In this document: positions 7,954 to 16,745 of the stretch, piece by piece
Numbering within the stretch: the first letter of the stretch is position 1
Layout: each line of letters opens with the position of its first letter
Assembly (NCBI GenBank): GCA_020073145.1
Contig: JAIQFS010000002.1
Coordinates: 62,001 to 126,000 of the forward strand
DNA length: 64,000 bases
Source: Terriglobia bacterium
GTDB lineage: Bacteria; Acidobacteriota; Terriglobia; Bryobacterales; Bryobacteraceae
Direction of reading: 5' to 3'
The notes under the pieces: model-generated
The model's database searches: none
Told to the model about the DNA's origin: nothing
The model's input: only the letters and a program-made list of their open reading frames with translations
Translations under genes and position numbers: made by a program

Positions 7954-8190
7954 ATGAAGGCCGGTATTCATCCCGCGTACAACGAAATCAAGGTCATCTG
8001 CGCCTGCGGACATGTCATCCCAACGCGATCCACCCACAAAGGCGACATCCGCGTGGAAATCTGCTCCTCCTGCCACCCCTTCTTTACCGGCAAGCAGAAG
8101 TTGATCGACACCGCGGGCCGTGTGGAGAAATTCGAAAAGAAGTACAAGGTCTCCCGCGCCGCCAAGAAGACGCCGCAGCCCGTTGCCTGA
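7954..8190 (+). CDS. rpmE: 50S ribosomal protein L31, zinc-binding type
   Basis: The 78-residue product matches bacterial L31: [16 protein letters not shown] at the start, then [26 protein letters not shown]. All four zinc ligands are present (Cys16, Cys18, Cys37, Cys40), so this is the C-plus form usually replaced by a Cys-less paralogue under zinc limitation. L31 bridges the ribosomal subunits. The basic tail ([14 protein letters not shown]) is slightly longer than in E. coli. TATACT at 7918-7923 is the likely -10. Confidence 0.97.
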   Translation: MKAGIHPAYNEIKVICACGHVIPTRSTHKGDIRVEICSSCHPFFTGKQKLIDTAGRVEKFEKKYKVSRAAKKTPQPVA

Positions 8191-8210
8191 TCCATCTGCC
8201 TCCACGGTTG

Positions 8211-8252
8211 GATCGGGAAGTTTCGGCGGACTCTCCCCGAAATTCCCGGATC
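8211..8252 (+). terminator. long hairpin downstream of rpmE
   Basis: GATC-GGGAA-TTTCGG (8211-8226) is nearly the full reverse complement of CCGAAA-TTCCC-GATC (8237-8252), with a single-base bulge on each side. The stem is about 15 pairs and begins 20 bases after the rpmE stop. There is no T-run after it, so it may be an RNA 3' end stabiliser or a factor-assisted stop rather than a classic intrinsic terminator. Confidence 0.5.
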
Positions 8253-8311
8253 ACCGCCGGCCTAGTCAACAGGACCCCGGTCCCGTTTTTCGGCCGTGAT
8301 ATCTTCTTCCC

Positions 8312-8490
8312 ATGCTGGTCAAGCGCTTCGCCGTCCCGTTTCTGGCTCTGGGCTGCGGCAGCCATGGCCTAGTCCGCGCCCGAATCCATCGCAGGCCTGT
8401 GGGATGCCACGCTCCATAGGGGCGTGCTCGAAGGTCAGTATGCCGGAACGCGGCGCAGGAAAAGGGCCCTTCGCGATTCGAGCCACTCGA
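8312..8490 (+). pseudogene. internally deleted copy of the redoxin gene at 11497
   Basis: The first bases after the ATG at 8312 (AGCGCTTCGCCGT, then TTTCTGGCTCTGG and GCGGCAGCCATGGCC) match the start of the gene at 11497, including upstream TATCTTCTTCCCATG. After GTGGGATGCCAC the copy jumps to sequence equivalent to 11759-11850 (GCTCCA..., CAGTATGCCGG, GGGCCCTTCGCGATTCG). About 170 bases are missing, frames are broken, and similarity ends near 8490. The join falls at GATGCCAC, nearly repeated at both ends of the lost segment in the intact gene, which suggests short-repeat-mediated deletion. The rest, 8491-8712, shows no gene I can support. Confidence 0.82.
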
Positions 8491-8712
8491 GCCACCGTTC
8501 CGCCGTCAGCAACTGGATCAGAATCCTTCCGCCGCGTGTTCGATTCCCTTCCAGCGCGGCTCACCGTGGCGGTAGGATTAACGCCCGGCCAGGCTCTGCC
8601 CCCGAGTCTCCCACCGCACGCCGCTTGAAGACCGGGCGGGCAGGCCAGTCATCTCGGATCGCCATGCCGCCAATGGGTCAACACGCGCGACTCTGCGGGA
8701 CGGGGCGCGCCT

Positions 8713-9306
8713 TCAGAAGTGAAAAGCGATTCCCGCCAGAAACATCCAGTGGTTTCTGCCAGCGGAGCCGAGGCTGGCGCGGGTCACGAAGTCCCGGCCT
8801 TCCGCCCGCAGGCTCAACAGGCGCGTCAGGCGAAAGTCGAGCCCTCCGCCGAAATCCAGCGCGGCCGTCGTCGCCCGGTTGCTCGTCTCGCTGACCGAGC
8901 CCGGGCTGACGACCGACATCGTCGTGCCCATCGACGCGATGCCGCCCCCCAGGGCCGCATACACAGAAACGCGCGACTGCGGCGAGATCTTCAGACGCGC
9001 GCCCGGCGTGAAGAAAACGTCTTTGAAGCTCAGGTCCGAAACCCTGCCGGGAGTGACCGTCCCGCGATCTTGGCCCGTGATCACCAGCGGCAGCTCAATG
9101 TACAGATCCACCGCGCGCTGGAGCGCCTGCCACGCATAGTTGACCTCGCCGCTGGCCCCGACCGACCCGGAGATTACCGTCGTGGGCGCCGTCGTCACCT
9201 GGCCACGCGGCCCCGAGATCCCCGCCAGGATGGCCAGATCGCTATTCTGTGCGTGCGCCGCGCCCGTCGCCAGCATCAACGTCACCGAGGCCCACCAGAT
9301 CCGCAT
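8713..9306 (-). CDS. small outer-membrane beta-barrel protein
   Basis: The product (about 197 residues) has a Sec signal ending GAAHAQ, then alternating polar/hydrophobic strands with Gly-rich turns and a terminal Phe (LAGIAFHF), the usual signature of a barrel inserted by BamA. It resembles opacity/OmpW-like 8-stranded barrels in size. ATG 9306 gives a cleaner signal peptide; an in-frame ATG at 9315 is possible. Neither has a clear ribosome site, and TATCAT just upstream could be a -10 with a very short leader. No ligand can be inferred. Confidence 0.72.
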   Translation of the reverse strand: MRIWWASVTLMLATGAAHAQNSDLAILAGISGPRGQVTTAPTTVISGSVGASGEVNYAWQALQRAVDLYIELPLVITGQDRGTVTPGRVSDLSFKDVFFTPGARLKISPQSRVSVYAALGGGIASMGTTMSVVSPGSVSETSNRATTAALDFGGGLDFRLTRLLSLRAEGRDFVTRASLGSAGRNHWMFLAGIAFHF

Positions 9307-9446
9307 GAATGGCATGATACGGCGGAACCGGAGCAGCGGCCACCAATTTCCGGTGACCGGCTGAAATTTCCAGATGGGCGGCTTGCAACCGGAATGCCCC
9401 GTGCTGGCCGCTCATTCCCCCGAATCCGCCGCCCATCCGGAAACGG

Positions 9447-9475
9447 TTGTCGCCTGGCAGCACGGCCCCTATACT
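9447..9475 (+). promoter_or_regulatory. sigma-70-type promoter for the gene at 9485
   Basis: TTGTCG (9447-9452), exactly 17 bases, then TATACT (9470-9475). The expected transcription start (about 9482-9485) coincides with an in-frame GTG at 9485, which points to a leaderless message. Confidence 0.62.
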
Positions 9476-9484
9476 GGACTGGCT

Positions 9485-9955
9485 GTGTGTCCCCACCGAA
9501 AGCGCGACCTGGCGCTGCTCCTGGTTTCGTCCCAACTCCTCTGGAGCCAGGGCAATTCCTGGAACAAAATCCGCTACAGCGGCGGCACCGTACCGGCCAA
9601 GGTGAATCCGTACGACTGGAACACCACGCTCACCGTGTCGCCCGACCTCATCCGCCTGGTGTTCGCGGGCCGCACGTCGTTCGACTTGACGCCTTCGCAG
9701 ATTACGGCCTTGAGCTACGGGGAAGAGGCCCATCGCCGCGTGGCCGACATGGTGACGTTGAGCGTCGTCCTGGTCAATCCGCTGGTGCTGTTTGGAATTC
9801 TCCACCGGAGCAAGAACCATTTCGTGGGCATCGAGTTTCGCGGCGTGGACGGGAAGAACGGGGCTGTGTTGCTGGAGGCCGACAAGAACAACTACCGCGC
9901 CATCCTTCAGGCCTTGAAGACAGTGACGGGGAAACCCGTGCAAAATAGTCCATGA
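9485..9955 (+). CDS. exported or membrane protein of unknown function
   Basis: From the GTG at 9485 the 156-residue product begins with a signal-like segment (HRKRDLALLLVSSQLLWSQG), and a second hydrophobic stretch near the middle (LSVVLVNPLVLFGIL) may be a membrane helix. An upstream ATG at 9374 keeps the frame open, but the promoter at 9447-9475 lies inside that extension. The segment IGIEFRGVDGKNGAVLLEADKNNYRAILQAL looks like a PH-like fold, but that is only an impression. It overlaps the next reading frame by 4 bases. I do not recognise the family. Confidence 0.6.
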   Translation: MCPHRKRDLALLLVSSQLLWSQGNSWNKIRYSGGTVPAKVNPYDWNTTLTVSPDLIRLVFAGRTSFDLTPSQITALSYGEEAHRRVADMVTLSVVLVNPLVLFGILHRSKNHFVGIEFRGVDGKNGAVLLEADKNNYRAILQALKTVTGKPVQNSP

Positions 9956-10712
9956 CTATGGCGGGCTACGACACGCTCTACCTGCTTACCATGGCCACCA
10001 TCACCCTGAGCGCCCTGATGTTCTCGGTGCTGGCCTTGTTCTACTGGCGCGAGCGGCGGACCCGTCCCCCTTCGGTGTTCGCAGCGTTCACCGTCGTCTG
10101 CGCCGCGGCGTTCGCCCTCAACCTGCTGCTGCGGTTGGTGCCGCGGGCCCAGACGCCGCTGACCGTGGCCCTCGACCTGGCGACCGGCATGGTGCCGCCA
10201 CTGCTGCTACACCTGGTGCTGCAGGCCGGCCGGCGGTTCGTGCTGGCGGGGTTCTATGCGATCGCCGTCGCCGCCGCGGTGGCCGCCGGTCTGGACGACC
10301 TCGACCTCGTCACCGCATCGTCTCGCGATCTCCTCCCCGCCCTTCTGCTCGGCGGCGCGGGAATCCTCGGCCTGCTCTTGGGGAAGGCGGAAATCCGGCC
10401 GCTGCGCGCGTGGTATCGCGTTCTGCTCGGGCTGACTGTAGTCGCCGCCGCCAGCCTGCGGTTCTCGAAGGATCCCTGCTGATCATCGAGGTGTGCGACA
10501 ACGGCCCTGGCTTCCCGCCGGACTTCAACCTGGGCGGTTCCGCCGGCCATGGTCTTCGCAATGTCGCCGATCGCCTCACCGGGTATTATGGCGAGGAGGC
10601 CCGGTTGCGTTGGGAATCGAGCGAGGGCCGGACACGAGTGTGGCTCGAGATTCCGCGTCCCTCGGTCCCAGCGAATGGAACAGGATCGCATGCGCGTTCT
10701 GATCGCGGATGA
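9952..10712 (+). pseudogene. membrane sensor histidine kinase with its catalytic core deleted
   Basis: The 5' part (9952 to about 10455) encodes five or six membrane helices. The frame ends at a TGA at 10480, while from about 10455 another frame carries the end of a GHKL ATPase domain: LIIEVCDNGPGFPPDF and AGHGLRNVADRLTGYYG. Everything between is missing, including the phospho-accepting His region (PHFLFN in LytS-type kinases) and the N box, about 150 residues. The protein cannot autophosphorylate. The following LytTR regulator overlaps its 3' end, so this was probably a LytS-LytR type pair that lost its kinase. Confidence 0.75.
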
Positions 10713-11424
10713 CGAAGCTCCGGCGCGAGCGCGCCTCCGCCAGTTGCTCGCCTCCCACGCGGACATCGAGATCGTGGGCGAAGCCGAGACCGGAGTGCAG
10801 GCCATGGAACTCACCGGCCATCTCAGGCCGGACCTGGTGCTGCTCGACGTTCGCATGCCCGGTTGCAGTGGACTGGACGTCGCCGCCTGCCTCCCCTCCC
10901 CCCGCCCCCACATTGTCTTCTGCACAGCCTACGAGGAGCACGCCGTGGACGCCTTCGAGCTGGCCGCGGCCGATTACTTGCTGAAGCCGGTCAGCCGGGC
11001 CCGCCTCGCACAGGCGCTGTCCCGCGTGCGCTCGAGCGTGGGAACTGGCCAGGAGCGGGCGCTCAACCAAGTCACCCAAAGCCAGCCGCGCCGCGCTGGC
11101 CGATTTCTCGTCAAGAACGCGCACTCCTTTTGCGTGGTCAACGAGTCGCGCGTCCTGTCCTTCTCCTCGGAAGGTGGCTTGACCCGCCTGGTCAGCGACA
11201 CCGGCGCATATTGGATGGAGCCGACGTTGAACGAGTTGGAACAGCGGCTCGACCCATCGCGGTTTTTTCGAGTCTCGCGCGCAGCCATCATCAGTCTCAA
11301 CGCCGTAGCCGAAGTGCTCCCCCTGCCCGGCGGGTCGGGCGAAGTCCTATTGAAGAACGGCCAGCGCCTCGACGTCAGCCGCCGCCGCTTCCGCGACCTG
11401 CTCGATTCGTTGCAGCGCGGCTGA
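10690..11424 (+). CDS. LytTR-family response regulator
   Basis: The 244-residue protein has a receiver domain (ADDEAPARARLRQLL; phospho-accepting Asp in LVLLDVRMPG; Thr in FCTAYEEHA; Lys in YLLKPVSR) joined to a C-terminal LytTR DNA-binding domain (FLVKNAHSFCVVNESRVLSF...FFRVSRAAIISLNAV). I start at MRVLIADDE (10690); an ATG five codons earlier (10675) is equally possible. It overlaps the end of the broken kinase gene. All receiver residues are intact, so it may now answer to another kinase or act without phosphorylation. Confidence 0.89.
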   Translation: MRVLIADDEAPARARLRQLLASHADIEIVGEAETGVQAMELTGHLRPDLVLLDVRMPGCSGLDVAACLPSPRPHIVFCTAYEEHAVDAFELAAADYLLKPVSRARLAQALSRVRSSVGTGQERALNQVTQSQPRRAGRFLVKNAHSFCVVNESRVLSFSSEGGLTRLVSDTGAYWMEPTLNELEQRLDPSRFFRVSRAAIISLNAVAEVLPLPGGSGEVLLKNGQRLDVSRRRFRDLLDSLQRG

Positions 11425-11496
11425 ATTCCCCGCGTCTAGCCGGGCCGGTGACGGCGGGGGCCGCCATCCGAATTCCAGCCGTGCTATCTTCTTCCC

Positions 11497-12702
11497 ATGT
11501 CAGTCCAGCGCTTCGCCGTCCTGTTTCTGGCTCTGGCTGCGGCAGCCATGGCCCAATCGGCTCCGGCCTCCATCGCCGGTATGTGGGACGCCACCATCCA
11601 GATCAACGGTGTCGCCACGCCGTTTCCGCTGGAAATTACCGGCTCGGGCGCCAACGTCACCGCCTGCTTCTTCAACGGCACGGACCGCTACCCGTCAACC
11701 CAGGGCCGATTCGAAAACGGCAAGCTCACCCTGCAGTGGGATTACTACGCGGCCACGCTCGATGCCACGCTCCAAAATGGCGTCCTGGAAGGCCAGTATG
11801 CCGGCACGCGGCGTATGAAAGGGCCGTTCGCGATTCGCGCCACCCGGGCTGCTGCGGCACAGGGAGCCGAACCGGCGCCCCCCATCGATGGCCTCTGGGA
11901 AATCCCCAACAAGAGCGGCAAGGGCGAATCCGCCTGGCGCTTCATCGTGCAGCAATCCGGCGCCAAAGCCACGGCGACGATTCTGCGCGTCGATGGCGAC
12001 ACCGGCACTATCAGCGGCGCCTTCCAGCACGGCAAGTTCGTGCTCAGCCATTTCGATGGCGCCCGCGCGCATCTGATGCAAATCACTCCCGCCAGCGATG
12101 GCACCCTGGACATCCTGCAGGATGCCAACACCCAACTCACGGCCTATCGCCCGGCTGCTGCCCGGGCCAAGGGCCTTCCGGAACCCACCGATCCCGATCT
12201 GCACACCACCATGAAAGACGCCTCCCAACCGTTCCGGTTCAGCTACCCGGACTTGCGGGGGCGTACGGTATCCGATACCGATGCCCGGTTCCGCGGCAAG
12301 GTCCTGGTGGTCGAGATCACCGGGAGCTGGTGCCCCAACTGCCACGATGAAGCTCCGTATCTGGAGGAGATGTACCGGAAGTACGGCGCGCAGGGCCTGG
12401 AGATCGTGTCTCTCTCTTTCGAGGAGGCCGATCAGTTGAAGGACCCAGCCCGCCTGCGTGCCTTCGTGAAGAGGTACGGCCTGGAATTCCCGGTGCTGTT
12501 GTGCGGCGAGCCGGAGGGGGCGGAGGCCCAGCTCACCCAGCTGGTCAACTGGAATACGTGGCCCGCCACGCTGTTCATCGACCGAAAAGGGCGGGTGCGC
12601 GGCATCCATTCCGGATTCCCCAGTCCCGGCAGCGGCGATTTGTTTCGAGCAGCCGAAGACGAGTTCAACGTTCAAGTCGGACGTCTGCTGGCGGAAAAAT
12701 AA
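11497..12702 (+). CDS. exported TlpA/ResA-like thioredoxin-fold protein
   Basis: The 401-residue protein has a Sec signal ending AMAQS. An N-terminal beta-rich half includes two similar segments (IAGMWDATIQ and IDGLWEIPNK), suggesting an internal duplication. A C-terminal TlpA-like redoxin domain has the active site GSWCPNC near residue 280, then EIVSLSFEE and the late strand TLFIDRKGRVRGIHSG. It probably reduces or isomerises disulfides in the periplasm. The -10-like TATCTT ends 6 bases before the ATG and no ribosome site is visible, so the start may be leaderless. A deleted copy of its 5' region lies at 8312-8490. Confidence 0.88.
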   Translation: MSVQRFAVLFLALAAAAMAQSAPASIAGMWDATIQINGVATPFPLEITGSGANVTACFFNGTDRYPSTQGRFENGKLTLQWDYYAATLDATLQNGVLEGQYAGTRRMKGPFAIRATRAAAAQGAEPAPPIDGLWEIPNKSGKGESAWRFIVQQSGAKATATILRVDGDTGTISGAFQHGKFVLSHFDGARAHLMQITPASDGTLDILQDANTQLTAYRPAAARAKGLPEPTDPDLHTTMKDASQPFRFSYPDLRGRTVSDTDARFRGKVLVVEITGSWCPNCHDEAPYLEEMYRKYGAQGLEIVSLSFEEADQLKDPARLRAFVKRYGLEFPVLLCGEPEGAEAQLTQLVNWNTWPATLFIDRKGRVRGIHSGFPSPGSGDLFRAAEDEFNVQVGRLLAEK

Positions 12703-12758
12703 CAGGCGGGTGCCCCGCTTCGCCGCGACTGCCCGCTGCGATGCACTTGTCTACACTC

Positions 12759-14115
12759 ATGCGACTCGCAGCGGGAGACAAGCTCGGCCCTTATGAAATC
12801 ACCGGACCCATCGGCAAAGGCGGCATGGGCGAAGTCTACCGCGCCACCGATACCCGCCTTGGCCGGCCCGTCGCCATCAAGGTTTCCTCGCGCGAATTCA
12901 ACGACCGCTTCGAACGCGAAGCCCGCGCCATCTCCGCGCTCAATCATCCCAACATTTGCACGCTCTACGACATCGGTCCCAACTATCTCGTCATGGAGTT
13001 GCTCGAAGGCGAGTTGCTGTCGCGCATCATCGATCGTGGTCCGCTGCCGCTCGACAAAGCCTTGAGCTACGCCGTGCAGATTGTCGACGCGCTCGCCGCC
13101 GCGCATGCCAAAAGCATCATCCACCGCGATCTCAAGCCCGGCAACATCATCATCACCCGCAACGGCGTCAAGGTGCTCGATTTCGGTCTCGCTAAGCTAG
13201 GTTCCGAGCGTCTGCCCGCCGAATCCGCCGGCGGCGAAACCGTCACCGAGCCCATCACACGCGCCGGCGCCGTCCTCGGCACCCTCTATTACATGGCGCC
13301 TGAGCAGGTGGAAGGCAAGCCCACCGACGAGCGTTCCGACATTTTCTCCTTCGGCGTCGTGCTCTATGAGATGATCACCGGCCAGCGCCCGTTCACCGGC
13401 GATACGCAGCCCGGCGTCTTGGCTTCCATGCTCAAAGACCCGCCGCCGCCCATGAGCCAAAGCCAGCCCGCCACGCCGCGCGCGCTCGAGCGCCTCGTCC
13501 GCCGCTGCCTCGAAAAGAAGCCCGAAGACCGCTGGAATTCCGCGCTCGATCTCAAGCGCACCCTCGAGTTGATCGATCTCGACGCCCCGCCCCTACTCAC
13601 CTCCAGCGCCAGCGTCCCGATCCCCGTCCAAACGCCGCCGCGTAAGCGTTGGTCGTTCCCGGCGCTCGGCGCCTTTCTGCTGCTGCTGATCGCTGCAGCC
13701 GCCTGGGTCTTCTGGCTCAAGCCCACACCTCCCGCGCGCGCCACTCGCTTCCAGGTCACGCTCCCCGAGAACGTCCAGTTTGACGTATACGTCTCGGCTC
13801 CGCCGATGGCCACAAGCTCGTCTTCAATGCCACGGGTGAGCAGAGCGGTCTCTGGATTCACGACCTCGACACTCTGGAATGGCGCCGGCTCGCCGGCACC
13901 GACGGTGCGGTTTCCCCCTTCTGGTCGCCGGACAGCCGCTTCCTGGGATTCGCCGTTGCGAATGAACTGACGAAGATCGAGGTGGCCGGCGGGCCTCCGC
14001 AAACCCTCTGCACCGTGAGCAACGCGGTGGGAACCGGCGCCTGGAGTAAGGATGGCGTCATTCTCTTCGGCGGTCGAGGCAGCGGCGTTCTGCGTCGCGT
14101 TTCTGACCTGCCCCG
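12759..14115 (+). pseudogene. Ser/Thr protein kinase with beta-propeller domain, frameshifted and truncated
   Basis: The kinase domain is intact: GKGGMGEVYRATD, VAIKV, IIHRDLKPGNI, LDFGLAKL, YYMAPEQVEG. It is followed by a membrane helix (FPALGAFLLLLIAAAAWVFW). At about 13799 the propeller frame shifts by one base and continues in another frame (VFNATGEQSGLWIHDL, SPFWSPDSRFLGF, GTGAWSKDGVILFGG), then stops matching near 14110 where the rest should continue for several hundred residues. The uninterrupted frame gives about 403 residues ending at 13970, a kinase that could still be active but without a sensor domain. An ATG at 12741 is an alternative start. Confidence 0.82.
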
Positions 14116-14170
14116 CTTTCTCTATCAATGGAAACGAGTGCGGGCCGCGCGGCCTGGGAGTGTGCGGACT

Positions 14171-15181
14171 CTATTTTGACACCGTAAACCCGTTGAGGAA
14201 GTCCATGAAATCCTTCTCCGCCTCGGGGAATCGAGTCTTCTCGGCGTACGTCACCACCTGAACCGTGCCCTGTTCGCCGCCGTAGAAGTAGCCGCCGTAG
14301 ACCATCGGAACCGCGTCCACGTCGGCCTCGATCTTCAGGAACCGGAGGACCACCCCGTTGACCTTGCGTTGATCCCTGAAAACAATCTTGGCGTTCGGAT
14401 CGACCAACTGAGCATTGGCCAGGGCAACATCCTCCACCGAGCCCAGCGGCACAGCGATCGGCTCTGCGATGACCAGCGCATGACCGCCGCCGGATGAGCG
14501 CGAGAAGAGGAACCGCCCACCGGTGCAAGACACTTGCATCGTACCTCAACGAAATCTTGGGATTGATCTTCAAGAGCCCGGGAACAGACGAGGCCGCGCC
14601 CGGCAACGGAGGCGCGTGCTTTGCGTACGGAGGCGATTGAGACCACGCCATCGGACCGATGGGCGACCGGGGGCGATTCGACAAGGAAACCACGGCGGCT
14701 GGAGAGGCCGAAGGCGTGTTGGGACCTGACGGGGGCTGGGCCACGACCTTGGCAAAGATCGCCACGTCGGTACAGAACTGCCGGACGAACTCTTCGATCA
14801 TCCGGTTCGTCGCGCCGCCACCAAAAGTCACATCCGATCTCAGCGCGTTGCAGCCTTGATCGTCGAGGTAGGCCCCGGTGGAGAAGTGCTCCCGGTTCCA
14901 CTGATTCTGTTTCAGTAAGTCGACGCCGACCCCGAAGCAGGCGGAAAGGTGAATGCCGTTCCGGCGGTTGAGCACCGTGACACTTCGGCTGTTCAAATGA
15001 AACACGCGAACGTCATCCCGCCGGCGGACGAATTCTCCTCGAACTCAAACCCCATGCCTCGGAGCAGAGTTCGCATCCTGTCGTCCGAGATGACAGCGAA
15101 ACGTTCTTCGTTCCTTGCGGGTTGAGCGTGTCCCAGAAAAACCGTCAGGAGCAGGAGGAACAGAGAAAGGCGTGGCCTCAC
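14171..15181 (-). pseudogene. secreted YbjN-type domain protein, two frameshifts
   Basis: Reading leftward from an ATG at 15181, a signal peptide (SLFLLLLTVFLGHAQP) leads into ISDDRMRTLLRGMGFEFEENS. The frame breaks near 15000 and resumes in another (VTVLNRRNGIHLSACFGVG, TNRMIEEFVRQFCTDVAIFAKVV), the pattern of YbjN-like sensory-regulator domains. After a Pro-rich linker a second break near 14540 returns to a frame ending FPEAEKDFMDFLNGFTVSK. No single frame spans the gene. It converges on the truncated kinase with only about 60 bases between. Confidence 0.76.
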
Positions 15182-15209
15182 AGGCGGCCATCCCTGAGAC
15201 GGCGGAACA

Positions 15210-15626
15210 TTACTTCTTTTTCTGCTGCTTGGCGCGCATCTCCGCGCGTATTTTTTCGCGCTCGGCGCGGAACGTCGCGAAGGTGGCCTGCTGTTCGGGG
15301 CTGAGCATCGCGTTGATGCGGTCCACCTGCCGGTTCTGGATGCCCTGCCCTTCGGCCCTCATCTTCAGGCGCAACTGGTCGAATTCGCCCCGGGCGCCGT
15401 CCAGAATCTCGTTGAGCGTCGCCACCTGCGCGTCATCCAGCTTGGCCCGCGTGCGCAGATCATCCACATAGTGCCGGCGCATCTCCTCCGGCGTCGGCCG
15501 GGGCTGGGGCGCGCCCGCGATCACCGTCTTCATGGAATACAGGCGGTAGGAAAAACTCCCCACCAGGGCCCCGCTCACGAACACCAGGATCAGATAAAGA
15601 ACCGCGGACAATTTGGACTTGGGCAT
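15210..15626 (-). CDS. membrane-anchored Spy/CpxP-like periplasmic protein
   Basis: The 138-residue product has one N-terminal helix (AVLYLILVFVSGALVGSFSY) and a charged helical periplasmic part with LDDAQVATLNEILDGARGEFDQLR and INAMLSPEQQATFATFRAEREK. The LSPEQ-type segment and helical repeats are typical of Spy/CpxP/CnrX-like chaperone or metal-sensor proteins. It lies 10 bases downstream of the anti-sigma gene, so it is probably part of the envelope-stress circuit run by the ECF factor at 16571. Confidence 0.76.
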   Translation of the reverse strand: MPKSKLSAVLYLILVFVSGALVGSFSYRLYSMKTVIAGAPQPRPTPEEMRRHYVDDLRTRAKLDDAQVATLNEILDGARGEFDQLRLKMRAEGQGIQNRQVDRINAMLSPEQQATFATFRAEREKIRAEMRAKQQKKK

Positions 15627-15636
15627 GACTACACAC

Positions 15637-15987
15637 TCACCGGGACGCTTCGCTGAGATCCAGCCGTACCGGCGCTACGATATCGGGGGTGTCGATGCTG
15701 TTGGCGTCTGCCAGGGCTTCGACATACGTCATGGAGTAATCGGCCGCCTTGTTGTGAGGCACTGCCGTGTACACTCCCAGCAGCATGGTGGCCGCCAAGG
15801 CCGCCGTCACTAAAGCGTTGGCCATCCGCCGGAACGAGAAGGCCGAATTCTGCCGGGCTTCGATCCGCCGCCACAAGTGTGGCATGAAGTTGACATCGGG
15901 CTCCGGCGCGGGACACGCGTCACGGTACGCCTGAAACAAGGCATTCAACTGGTCGTCTTGGCTGCCACGAAGATTCATATGCTTCAA
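15637..15987 (-). CDS. putative membrane anti-sigma factor
   Basis: The 116-residue product has a cytoplasmic N-terminal helix pair (QLNALFQAYRDACPAPEPDVNFMPHLWRRIEAR), one membrane helix (ALVTAALAATMLLGVY) and a short periplasmic tail. This layout, with translation coupled to the sigma gene by a 4-base overlap, is that of anti-sigma factors that hold ECF sigmas at the membrane. The zinc-binding HxxxCxxC motif of ZAS proteins is absent, so it would belong to a non-ZAS class. Confidence 0.68.
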   Translation of the reverse strand: MKHMNLRGSQDDQLNALFQAYRDACPAPEPDVNFMPHLWRRIEARQNSAFSFRRMANALVTAALAATMLLGVYTAVPHNKAADYSMTYVEALADANSIDTPDIVAPVRLDLSEASR

Positions 15988-16571
15988 CCGGCCGTTGCCG
16001 GCTCCTTGCCTTTCGGTGACGCCCCGAAGGCCTTCAAAACCCGCTGCCGGGCCCGAAACAACCGGACCTTTAGAGCATTCTCGTTGACCTGATAGATCTT
16101 TTCAAGCTCTTTTAACGACAATCCTTCCACTTCTTTAAGCATCAACAGGATCCGATCCGCCTCGGAAACCGCCCCCAGCAGGGCGTCGACCGATTCCCGG
16201 ATCTTCTTCTGGTACTGCTCCTCATGCTCCACCTTGCCGCCGGCCACCGCATCCGCCATCAGAACCTGCTGTTCCGACAGGTCCGACATGCGGAACTCGG
16301 GGCGGCGCCGCTGCTTGCGCAGGTAATCGTACGCCGCGTTCACGGTCAGGCGATACAGCCACGGCTCAAAAACCTCCGGGGTCCGGAGCTGATCGAGGGA
16401 AAAATAGAGCCGCAGAAAAACTTCCTGCGCCACATCCTCGACATCCTCCGGACGGGCGATCACCCGGGTGATCGTGCCCAAAATCCGCTTCCGGTAGGCC
16501 AGGACGACTTCGTTAAACGCTGCATTATCACCGCCTTGCGCGCGTTTGATGAGCTCGAAATCAACCAGCAT
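15984..16571 (-). CDS. ECF-type RNA polymerase sigma factor
   Basis: The 195-residue protein has sigma region 2 (FNEVVLAYRKRILGTITRVI, DVEDVAQEVFLRLY, PWLYRLTVNAAYDYLRK) and region 4 (LLMLKEVEGLSLKELEKIYQVNENALKVRLFRARQRVLKAF), with no regions 1 or 3. It heads a three-gene minus-strand operon with an anti-sigma and a Spy-like protein, the usual arrangement for a cell-envelope stress regulon. The neighbouring divergent tld operon begins 175 bases away. Confidence 0.93.
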   Translation of the reverse strand: MLVDFELIKRAQGGDNAAFNEVVLAYRKRILGTITRVIARPEDVEDVAQEVFLRLYFSLDQLRTPEVFEPWLYRLTVNAAYDYLRKQRRRPEFRMSDLSEQQVLMADAVAGGKVEHEEQYQKKIRESVDALLGAVSEADRILLMLKEVEGLSLKELEKIYQVNENALKVRLFRARQRVLKAFGASPKGKEPATAG

Positions 16572-16745
16572 GCCGCACCCTGCGTGCCGGCATCCGTCCG
16601 CTCATTACCTCAAAACGAAAGGCGTGCCGGTCGTTGGACAGGTTACAAAGCCCTCTAAAGAAAGATAAATGGGAGCCGTTCGCTCTACGATTCCAGACGG
16701 CCGAAATGCAAAGCCGTTCCCAAACCCTCATGGTAGCCTGAAACC

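Noticed and set aside
8535-8560. TTCGATTC in a T-arm-like context after the redoxin remnant, suggesting a tRNA fragment
   Set aside because: No matching acceptor, D or anticodon stems can be drawn around it.
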